This document shows, piece after piece, positions 56,501 through 64,000 of a stretch of 64,000 nucleotides of DNA. Each line of letters opens with the position of its first letter. The first letter of the stretch is position 1. Below the pieces are notes generated by a model. That model saw only the letters and a program-made list of their open reading frames with translations, was not told where the DNA came from and searched no databases. Made by a program: the position numbers and the translations under genes. The stretch spans positions 16,616,263 to 16,680,262 of the forward strand of contig NC_035169.2 in NCBI RefSeq assembly GCF_001659605.2, in the 5' to 3' direction. This DNA is from Manihot esculenta. Its lineage: Eukaryota; Streptophyta; Magnoliopsida; Malpighiales; Euphorbiaceae.

Positions 56501-58550
56501 CTAGCTCTCTCACATGAGCTAAGTACCCCTGACATCCCTTCCTAAGCAACCTACGAGCCTGAAGAGCTGATATCAGACCTCTAGGTGTGCCCCTCTTGTC
56601 TCCTCTGAAGACGACCTCTGACCCGTTCTGATCTCTGAACCTGACTACCTTGTCCCTGCAGTCCAAGGTAGCACCATGGGTAGATAGCCAATCCATCCCT
56701 AGAATGACGTCAAAGTCTGTCAAATCTAGAACCACAAGGTCGGCGGAGAGGCATCTTCCCTCAATAAAAACTGGACTGTACTGGCAGACTGACACTGCCA
56801 CTGACGGGTCACACTTGGGTCCACTGACCCATAGGGGACACTCTAACCCAGAGACTATTAGACCTAACCTCTCAACGGCTCTCGGAGCAATAAATGAATG
56901 AGATGCACCCGGGTCCATTAATGCATACACATCAGAACACCCAATGACGAGATTACCTGACACCACGGTGTTGGATGTGTTAGCCTCCTGCTGTGTCATG
57001 GTGAAGATCCTGGCTGGAGCTGATGGACCTTCACCTCGGGAACCAGAAGAAGAGGCTACCCCTCTCCCTCTACCTCTGCCACTGCCCTGAGTTGTGGCTG
57101 GAACTGCTGGCTGTGCCACACTACCAGAAGCTGTCTGCTGGGGCTGGCCCATAAAAGGCGCTCTAGGACAATCCCGAGCTATGTGTCCCTCCTGTCCACA
57201 TCTGAAACATGCATTAGTCCCAGCTCGACACACTCCCCTGTGCGGTCTTCCACATCTCTGGCATTCTGTACCATCTGAGCCTGAGCTCGAGCCACCGCCA
57301 AATCCCAGACCGGATTTCAACTTGTTCCAAAACTTATTCTTCTTCGGCTTCTTGGTGGTGCTATCCCACCTCTTCTTACCTGAACTCTGAGAAGAGAAAC
57401 CTGGTCCTCCTCTGTTTGGGGTCTTAACCCCTGAAGACTGGGTCACTGACTGCTTCACTGACCCCTCAACTATAGCACTTGCCTCCATTCTTCGAGCCAT
57501 ATCCACCACAGTGTGGAAACTTTCTCTCTCAGCTGACTGAACCAACGAGGAGTACCTGGAATACAGCTTCATAACATATTTCTTGGCTTTCTTCGTATCT
57601 GAATCTAGAGCTTGCCCTGAAAAAGGCAATAGCTCCAAGAATTTATCCGTGAACTCCTCTACACTCATGTGCTCTGACTGCCTCAGTTGTTCAAACTCAA
57701 TCATTTTCAGTTCTCTAGAACTGTCTGGAAAAGCCCATCCAGCGAACTCATTCGCAAATTCTTCCCATGTCATACCATCTAGTCTCGGGTCCACATAACA
57801 CTTGAACCATTCCCGTGCCTTCTTGCACTTTAAAGTGAACCCTGCCATCTGAATGGCCCTGCTGTCACTTGCCCCTAGCTCATCAGTTATTGTCTTCACT
57901 ACTCTCAGATACTCAAAGGGGTCATCCCCTGACTTGTATTTGGGAGCATCTAGCTTGAGGTAATCTGTCATCTTTACCTTGCTCCCCTCCACTGAGCTAG
58001 GTCTAGGAGGTTGAGTAACTGGGGCTGCTGGTTCTGTAGGTGGTGGAGGTGGAGGTGCAGCATTCCCCGGGGTGGGGTTTGCCGGGTTTGGATAGAAGGG
58101 TGAGGGTGGATAAGCTGGGTACTGTGTATAGGGTGGATAGAAAGGTGGATAAGGCATGTAGGTAGGGTAGGGGTGAAAGCTGGAGTAATCCGATGTACCT
58201 CCCATCGGATACCCTGAACCCTGTGGGAAGGGTGGATAATGGGGTGGAAAACCATACCCCGAGGCCTGAACGCCTCCCTGAGACTCCCCTGTCCCTTCTT
58301 CCTGCATGCTCACATCCAGGTTCCCATCCCTCCTCTGATCCTCTTCCATAACCTCCCTCACATCTGAAGAACTTCCACCTCTATCTGTCCCCCTTCTGCT
58401 GGCATCAAAAGACCTTCTAGGGTCCCTTGACACTCTCTCTCTGTTGGCTCTACAAGACATTGCCCTAGGCAATGTAGGAGGACGGGCGCTCGTGCCCTCA
58501 TCCTCAGGTGGCACTCCAGTCAATCGCGCAGATCGACGAGTTCCTCTCAT
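53571..58550 (-). CDS. Gag-Pol polyprotein of element E, integrase Glu to Lys
   Basis: A single frame of about 1,660 codons. I start at [10 protein letters not shown] (58550), conserved in A and B; the frame itself opens 11 codons earlier. Residues below are numbered from 58583. Order: a basic N-terminus; a Tyr/Pro-rich tract (about 105-190); capsid-like core (about 210-400); zinc knuckles [12 protein letters not shown] and [14 protein letters not shown]; protease MDPGASHSF (Asp557); RT with FIDD (Asp893, Asp894); RNase H FCDAS (Asp1040); integrase zinc domain; integrase core with Asp1327 and Asp1388; IN C-terminus; chromodomain near 1612-1668. The third catalytic residue should be Glu1424, exactly 35 residues after Asp1388, but the codon at 54312-54314 gives Lys. 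Protease, RT and RNase H look competent, while strand transfer should be abolished. Confidence 0.95.
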   Translation of the reverse strand: MRGTRRSARLTGVPPEDEGTSARPPTLPRAMSCRANRERVSRDPRRSFDASRRGTDRGGSSSDVREVMEEDQRRDGNLDVSMQEEGTGESQGGVQASGYGFPPHYPPFPQGSGYPMGGTSDYSSFHPYPTYMPYPPFYPPYTQYPAYPPSPFYPNPANPTPGNAAPPPPPPTEPAAPVTQPPRPSSVEGSKVKMTDYLKLDAPKYKSGDDPFEYLRVVKTITDELGASDSRAIQMAGFTLKCKKAREWFKCYVDPRLDGMTWEEFANEFAGWAFPDSSRELKMIEFEQLRQSEHMSVEEFTDKFLELLPFSGQALDSDTKKAKKYVMKLYSRYSSLVQSAERESFHTVVDMARRMEASAIVEGSVKQSVTQSSGVKTPNRGGPGFSSQSSGKKRWDSTTKKPKKNKFWNKLKSGLGFGGGSSSGSDGTECQRCGRPHRGVCRAGTNACFRCGQEGHIARDCPRAPFMGQPQQTASGSVAQPAVPATTQGSGRGRGRGVASSSGSRGEGPSAPARIFTMTQQEANTSNTVVSGNLVIGCSDVYALMDPGASHSFIAPRAVERLGLIVSGLECPLWVSGPKCDPSVAVSVCQYSPVFIEGRCLSADLVVLDLTDFDVILGMDWLSTHGATLDCRDKVVRFRDQNGSEVVFRGDKRGTPRGLISALQARRLLRKGCQGYLAHVRELDSQVREPASVPVVREFQDVFPDELPGLPPAREIEFEIELMPGTRPISIPPYRMAPAELKELKEQLQELVEKGFIRQSTSPWGAPVLFVRKKDGSLRLCIDYRQLNKLTTKNRYPLPRIDDLFDQLAGAGCFSKIDLRSGYHQLRIRDENVPKTAFRTRYGHFEFLVMPFGLTNAPAAFMDLMNRVFNQYLDHFVIVFIDDILVYSRNAEEHAHHLRLVLQTLREHGLYAKFSKCEFWLRSILFLGHVVSENGIEVDPKKTETVANWPRPTSVTEIRSFLGLAGYYRRFVQDFSKIAAPLTRLTRKNQKFLWTDQCEESFEELKKRLTSTPVLALPSSGEDFTVFCDASRVGLGCVLMQNERVIAYASRQLKKHELNYPTHDLEMAAVIFALKMWRHYLYGVKCEIFTDHKSLQYILSQRNLNLRQRRWVELLSDYDCKIQYHPSKANVVADALSRKSLGSLSHIAAERRPVVKEFYKLIEEGLRLELSGTGALVAQMRVAPVFLEQVAQKQHEDPELVKVARTVQSGNDSEYRFDSKGILRYGSRLCVPDDIGLKGDIMREAHNARYSIHPGATKMYQDLKKVYWWPAMKKEVAQFVSACEVCQRVKLEHQKLAGMLNPLPIPEWKWENIAMDFVVGLPAASNRVDSIWVIVDRLTKSAHFIPVRSGYSVDKLAQVYVDEIVRLHGVPVSIVSDRGPQFTSRFWRSLQNAMGTRLDFSTAFHPQTDGQSKRTIQTIEDMLRMCVLDFGGSWRQHLPLVEFAYNNSHHASIGMAPYEALYGRKCRSPVCWEEVGEKALAGPELVEITSRVVPIIRERIKTAASRQKSYADIRRRQLEFQEGDLVLLKVSPMKGVVRFGKKGKLAPRYIGPFEILQKIGNVSYKLDLPASMERIHPVFHVSMLRKFVSDPSKVLSEPDVEVQEDLTYVEQPVRIIDTQIRKLRNKEIPMVKVLWNHHNMEECTWETRESMLQQYPHLF

Positions 58551-58805
58551 CCTATTCTCTGAAAAACAGCTCATAATAAGCAAACATTAGCATCATATGG
58601 TTCATGTGGGCACACATGAACCCTCATCTCATACATCACATAGCATATCATATCATTAATGCACATGTATAAAGTCATGGCATTTCACATCATCATGCAA
58701 GACAGGACTCAACATCCTATCCTAGTGGACATGACCTTCCTATTGTGCTTGACCTTCTAGAACATCTATGAGCCCGACACTCTAGGTCCGACCATATGAA
58801 CCTAG

Positions 58806-58818
58806 GGCTCTGATACCA
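58806..58818 (-). other. Element E primer-binding site
   Basis: Minus-strand TGGTATCAGAGCC, three bases inside the 5' LTR. Complementary to initiator-Met tRNA. Confidence 0.9.
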
Positions 58819-59974
58819 TTCTGTAACGCCCCGGAAATCCGGACCGCTACCGGCGCTAGGATCCGGGTCGACTTAAGGCCGCCGGGACCCGTAGCAAGCC
58901 TGACATGAAACCTGTAAACCTGTATAATCCCATACATGATCAACAACATGCATAAAAATTAAAACTTTTCTTCATACATACTGTCATCAACTAACTCAAC
59001 CTGTGCATACTCTGATCATATACATAACATAGTCCCTCTGTGGGATCTCATCAAGCCTTAGAGGCAAAACAACCTGTGTTGAGTTAGTTTACATAAACAT
59101 CATAACATAAGATCATGTATATACAAAAGGGATTAACAATATATTATGGTCAAGCACAACTCTATCCTCAATAACCTCATTACATAGCATCCTGAATATT
59201 TTTACATTTCATCATAATACAATTGTCATGTCCACAAACTAACTATTACATACATATGACTTTTTCTCGTCTTGCCTTCTCTATCTATCCTGTACCTGCA
59301 AACCTGGGGTTAGGGGAGAGGGGTGAGCTAGATGCCCAGTGAGTAGAACTGTAAAAAGAATATTTAAAACATGCTATTATGGAATGCGTCACTGCACAAA
59401 TAAATCACACCACGGATGGACTGATTCAAAAATCCCTCAACTCCATGCCCGGCCCTATTATGGGCACCACAGGACTTCGTATTGCCCGGCCCTATTATGG
59501 GCACCACAGGACTTCGTACTCGGAGTTATTGCCCGGCCCTATTATGGGCACCACAGGTCTTCGTATTGCCCGGCCCTATTATGGGCACCACAGGACTTCG
59601 TATATAGAAGGCTAATGAATCATCCTAATGTCCATCCACTATCATCCATCACAACAATACAATGCAGCATAGTCGTGAATTCTAATGCAAACAACCTATA
59701 ATATGATCATGATGCATGAAGCATGATAAAAGCATTTCATTTCTTAATTTAAAAAGGTTAAGTTTAGTTCCACTCACTTCTGGCTGACTCTGACAAACTC
59801 TGTAGCAGCTGGCTCACTGCTGGGGTCCCTGGTTCCTCGGGTCCGAACCTACACAGGTGGACTCCAATGAGGGACCAAACATACATAAACATAACTCTAA
59901 TATATTCCCCAAAAACCCCCTAAAACATCCTGAAAATATCACATAGAGATATGCATGGAGTGGCTGAACAGGGC

Positions 59975-60217
59975 ACTTTCGGCGGCACCTTCGGCGGCCG
60001 AAAGTCCTGGATAGAGACGAAACTCAGGTAGGTTCGGCGGCACCTTCGGCGGCCGAAAGTGCCAGACAGAGACGAAAGTCTCTTTTCGGGGGCAACTTCG
60101 GCAGCCGAAAGTGCCAGACAGAGATGAAAGTCTCTTTTCGGGGGCAACTTCGGCAGCCGAAAGGCCTGCCTCCCCAGCCATGTTCGGCGGCCGAAAGTGC
60201 CTTCGGCTGCCGAACCT
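59975..60217 (-). repeat. palindrome array in the transcribed part of the LTR
   Basis: Six exact copies of TTCGGCNGCCGAA (6-bp arms around one base) plus several half-copies such as TTCGGCGGCACC and TTTCGGGGGCAAC, interspersed with CAGACAGAGACGAAAGT. The same array is present in every chromovirus LTR of the A/B/C/E family in the window. Confidence 0.9.
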
Positions 60218-60730
60218 GGTTTCTGCCAAAGGGCAGAAACTTGGCTCCTTTGTGCATTTTCGCCTCCAAACTCACCAATCATGCATATATCTCAACCAAA
60301 TCATGCATACAAGTTCCTAGGGGCCTCAAAATATCAAATACCCCAACTACAACACTTCAAACACCCACAATCAACACACATTGACCAAAACATCAATATT
60401 AACCCATAACTCAACATATAACCTAATCATGCATTTCTACCCATAGATCTAGCATAAAACTTACTTAAAACATATAAGGAGCTTAAGATCGGCCCTTACC
60501 TCTTGAAGATCGAGAGGGAGACGACCTAAACTTGGAGATTCACGAAAATGAGCTCCTGAGTTCCCAAAGCTCCAAAACTTGGTTTAAAAGTTCAAAACCT
60601 TCAATGCAAGCTTAAAACTCAAGAAAAATGGTAGAGATTTGGAGGAAGAACACAAGAGTTGCAAAGGGAAGGTCGGAAGCTTGCTGTGGCCGAAAATGGG
60701 AGAAAGCTCGCCCATTTCGGCTAAGTGCCC

Positions 60731-60740
60731 CTTTTATAGT
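60731..60740 (-). promoter_or_regulatory. TATA box of element E 5' LTR
   Basis: Minus-strand ACTATAAAAG after GGCCTGGCCAGCC, between the upstream and downstream palindrome arrays. Confidence 0.75.
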
Positions 60741-61098
60741 GGCTGGCCAGGCCACGTTCGGGGGCCGAATGTGCCTCCGCATCCATGAAATGTTCGGCAG
60801 CCGAACTTGACTTTCGGCGGCCGAACCTGGACTGCCCTCACTCATGCTTTCGGGGGCCTAACGTGCCTCCTAAACGCATGCACGTTCGGCGGCCGAACTT
60901 GACTTTCGGCAGCCGAACCTGGGTTTTCCTCCAAAGACTTTTCATGCAAAAACTCATTTAATTTCATACTTAAAACCATTAAAACATGAAAACATTTTTA
61001 TAAAACATGATTCTACCCTTCTAGAGGTCTCCGACATCCGAGATTCCACCGGACGGTAGGAATTCCGATACCGGAGTCTAGCCGGGTATTACACCACC

Positions 61099-62416
61099 TC
61101 CTCTACAGAATAGTAAGAGTGACAGTCCTAGTACATCCATGGTTTTTTGTGGAAAATAAAATTATGCCATACCATATCAATTCCACTAGTAGATTGAATT
61201 TCATAAACCAACATTCGAACACCGCAAAATTTCCATTCCAAAACCTTTATGGAATTCTTCATCTCGCTTACCTCTTTTGGCAATACAACTGACACATGCA
61301 ATACTCATGCAATAGATATACCCATTTTGAAAGCTTCAAGCCACTCACCATCCTTAGCACCAAACATCTCTCTATACAACCTTATCCGACTAGACAAAGT
61401 CAAGATAATTATTTGGAGATTATCTCAATTCTCAAGGAAGGGGTCAAGTTAACACAGATCTCTCTTTGATAGTCTTCCTTGTCTAGTTCCTTCTTTTTAT
61501 AGATGGAGGCATTTAACGTGGGAGTAACAAGAGAGAGGATGACTATTCTCAAGGTTCAATATGATCCTAAATACACAAAGGAAGAAGACCCCTCCCTCTT
61601 CTCTAAACTAGATTGCACTTAAAGGTAAATTCAACTATGAAAAGTAACTCTTAGGCCTAAGATCTTATTCTTTACCCTTCCAAAGCCTAGAAGGAAATCA
61701 CTAGGCCTACATATACAATCCAAAGACCCAATCCTCTTATTTCTAAGATTAGATCTCAAAGTGACCCAACTTCCATAGACTCTATAGGCCTTTCTCTTTT
61801 AAATGTTATGGGCTGGATTTTAAAGGGATAGTTCTAGCGAATTAGGTAGATCTTCAAGCTAAACACATTATTCTTCATCAGTTTCAATGTCCCACAACAG
61901 TCCAACCCATTACTTTGACTCCAGCCTCGGGCCTTCATACATTTGGAATGTTTTTATCTAACTAGTAATAAAGGAAGAAAGATTTGGCTAGTCATTGCTC
62001 CGTAGTGATCATTCCACCGAAGGATTTAGATATATAAGCCTGGATGCCTTCCAATGATTTGATCAGATTTACTATAATCCTCTTCCCACATATATAATCA
62101 GACAATAATCAATAAAAGGAAGCTCCATAAGTTAGAAATGTAACTGAATCTTAACTCAAGTGCCTTCACATTATCTTAAGAATTGGAAAAGAAGAGCCAG
62201 AGAAGGATCAACCACGAGATCATAACTAAACATTATAGATATATCAACATAGTAGGAACCTAAACACATCAAAGTCTCCAATATACGCTCCTTATTTGAT
62301 GGCAAAAGATGTAAGGATAATGAAGATTTGGCAAAGAAGTCAAATGAACTAATTGTGGATGGGAACTCTTTTCTGAATTTAGAGGAAGACAACCCTAAAT
62401 GGCTCTTAATATCCAA
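61099..62416. other. AT-rich stretch, possibly decayed LINE ORF1
   Basis: No domain is recognised in 1.3 kb. Because ORF2 of a LINE begins immediately downstream in plus orientation, this could be its eroded ORF1. Near 62300-62400 a plus-strand frame reads KNEDLAKKSNELIVDGN, FLNLEEDNPKWLL, a polar tail of the kind seen before ORF2, but I found no CCHC knuckle. ORFs at 61249-61452 and 62171-62416 look random. Confidence 0.35.
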
Positions 62417-64000
62417 CTAAAGCTTTTAAGTTGGAATTATCAAGATGTAGGAAATCCCTTGACAATATAAAATCTTAAAGGGATTTATAAATCATGTTCC
62501 TTGGATATCATCTTCCTAATGGAGATAAAAAAAAGTTTAGGACAATGAAAAAATGGATGCATATTTATGGTTTTAGTGACCTTATTTTGGTGGAACCGAT
62601 TAGTTTAGCAGGTGATCTTTGTTTTGCTTGAAAAACTCATTACTTAGTTTCAACAATCAAATAAACACAACTTATGATCCATGTCTCGGTTCTTAATAAT
62701 CAAGTAAGATTACATTTGGACATTTTGATTTTGCATATTAGTAGTGAGGAATGCCAGTAAAAAGAATAATTTTGTTTTATTCTCAATTATGTTGTATACC
62801 TTTATGATGTACCCATTTTCTATATGATTTTAATGTTATTCTTAATAGTAATGAAAAGTTAGATGGCAATTTCTATATCGATTTTAAAACTATTATTTTT
62901 TGTGATTTTATTAACCAATTAAAACTTATTGATCTCAATTTTATAGTGCTTATTATGACTTGAAATAATTATTGAGAAGGCTTATATAACATTTAAGAAA
63001 AGAATTAATAGGTGCCTTTCCTCTTACATTTAGCTTTCTTGAATATTTGAATACCCAAGTATACCACCTAAAGGATATAGGTTTCAAACACAAACTTGTC
63101 TTACTCAATTTGAGACCATGTATTCCTAAGGAAAAGTGAATATTTTGTTGTGATAGCAGGTAAAGTTCCAACATTCTATTTAAGCAAGTTATCTCCTCAA
63201 TGTGGAATAAAGATTCAAATGAAATGGTATGACCATGTACTTTCTAATCTAAAACCTTATGGACATCCAATTGTCAATTAGAATGGATCACACCATTATA
63301 ACTCGATGAGTAAAATCAACAATCTACAATCAAAATTGTTAATGCTTAAACAAGCCTCTTCCTAGACTCGAAGTGTTAAAAAAGAGCATGTTGTGGAAAG
63401 TCAAAAGGACTTTACTCACTTGGCCTAAAAAGCTAGAATAAACTAGCTCCATACAAGAGATCAAAATATAAATTTCTTCCACTGTAATATGATCTAACAA
63501 AGAAAAAGGTACTTCATCACAGGATTATTTAACTCTGCTGATTAGTGTTTCACCTCTCTTTAGGATATTTAATTAAAGTGCTCTAAATTACTTAGATTTT
63601 CTTCCTAAAACCTGCAGGATTTGCATACTATCCCTAATGGTTTACATAAAAAGGTCTCAAAGGACATAAGCATCTAAATAAGCAAAGTTGTTTCCTTAGA
63701 ATGGATTTGAGTAGCAATATTTACTATTCATCCTTCAAAAGATGTTGGGCAAGGTAGTTTTATAGGTTTGTTTTCTAAGAAATATTGGCATGTTATTGGT
63801 ATTGATTTTTGTAAGCAGTGCAATAATTCTTCACAATAGGGATTATGGACTAAAAAATGAATTATATTATCATATCTTGTGCCTAAAGTGAAGCAAGTTC
63901 AAACCATGAAAGTTTTTAGACCTATTGGACTCTATAATGTCCTCTAAGAAATTATTCCTAAGGGCCTCATTTTTTTGTACTATTCCTCCACACTAAAAAG
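62417..64000 (+). pseudogene. second L1-type LINE ORF2 fragment, runs off the window
   Basis: Begins LKLLSWNYQDVGNPLTI (family M-K-L-L-S-W-N-C-R-G-L-G-N-P), with a stop right after, then NLKGIYKS, DIIFLME and EPISLAGDLCF of the endonuclease, FINQLKLIDLNF near 62910, a linker at about 63420 (HLA-KARIN, NINFFH), then IHPSKDVGQGSFIGLFSKKYWHVIG (63730-63810), LVPKVKQVQTMKVFRPIGLYNVL and KGL (63880-63975), the start of the RT domain. Nonsense codons and frameshifts are dense, so this copy is older than the LINE at 43350. It continues past base 64000. Confidence 0.75.

Larger units (their letters stand above)
58822..61093 (-). repeat. Element E 5' LTR
   Basis: Same length as the 3' LTR. Differences seen: CTGGAC/CTGGAT, GGCTTG/GGCCTG and three G/A changes within palindrome motifs near 53160-53285 versus 60792-60917. 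Minisatellite at 59447-59602, palindrome arrays at 59975-60217 and 60792-60920 with ten exact TTCGGCNGCCGAA copies, TATA between them. Confidence 0.95.
51185..61098 (-). mobile_element. Element E: complete young Tekay-type chromovirus
   Basis: A 9.9-kb minus-strand element flanked by the perfect TSD CCACC (51185-51189 and 61094-61098). Both LTRs are 2272 bp and I see five differences between them, all C/T or G/A transitions. Gag-Pol is one uninterrupted frame, and PBS and PPT are present. With a commonly used plant LTR rate of 1.3e-8 per site per year this is on the order of 0.1 million years old, a rough figure. It would look autonomous except that the integrase catalytic glutamate is lysine. 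Confidence 0.95.

Noticed and set aside
56907..56918. Protease active site D-P-G instead of D-S/T-G as evidence of inactivation
   Set aside because: All copies (A, B, E) share it, and DPG is common in plant chromovirus proteases, so it is lineage-typical.
59975..60217. Regularly spaced palindromes resembling a CRISPR array
   Set aside because: Spacing is irregular, the spacers are themselves repeated, the sequence is in a plant LTR, and there are no cas genes.

Overview
This 64-kb window is plant nuclear DNA, almost certainly from a eudicot; a member of the Malpighiales such as a Euphorbiaceae species is my guess from the LTR family and is not proven. I find no intact host gene. The window is a repeat-rich region of nested LTR retrotransposons, two L1-type LINEs, a hAT-type MITE, a copia element and a fragment of an endogenous caulimovirid (plant pararetrovirus). 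The dominant family is a Ty3/gypsy chromovirus of the Tekay/Del type. It has LTRs of about 2.2-2.3 kb (TGTAA...TTACA ends), an initiator-Met tRNA primer site, a Tyr/Pro-rich Gag with zinc knuckles, and a PR-RT-RNaseH-IN-chromodomain Pol.

Layout. 1-1035: degenerate chromovirus remnant (protease, chromodomain, LTR). 1036-3885: non-coding, AT-rich, with microsatellites. 3886-5275: broken caulimovirid movement-protein region. 5310-12888: a minus-strand copia element (RT, IN, Gag pieces) split by a 1.75-kb Tat-like solo LTR (6712-8464) and by element F (8561-12449), a complete but non-autonomous LTR element that encodes only a protease-like domain and an acidic tail. 12889-39529: minus-strand chromovirus C. 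Its 3' LTR holds a solo LTR (14897-17187), and its pol holds plus-strand element A (19401-39376), which in turn holds minus-strand element B (25647-35344). Target-site duplications are visible at most of these levels. 39530-41389: an imperfect palindrome of LTR ends, carrying a MITE and joining C to an unrelated chromovirus D (41390-42820). 43350-48749: a near full-length but decayed L1 LINE. 48761-51184: AT-rich, no gene. 51185-61098: element E, the youngest complete copy, with a 2272-bp LTR at each end, TSD CCACC and one uninterrupted Gag-Pol frame. 61099-64000: AT-rich DNA, then a second decayed LINE that runs off the window.

How the parts work together. The nesting gives a relative clock: the copia element, then C, then A, then B. 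Each chromovirus copy is broken differently. A has a Gag frameshift, two nonsense codons and the B insertion. B has two CAG-to-TAG stops. C lacks its integrase core. E has a full reading frame, but the catalytic glutamate of the integrase DD35E triad is lysine. None of the four looks autonomous, although complementation between copies is conceivable. The LTRs carry arrays of the 13-bp palindrome TTCGGCNGCCGAA on both sides of a TATA box, and conserved splice-like signals that suggest an intron-containing leader. These two patterns are the best candidates here for something not yet described.
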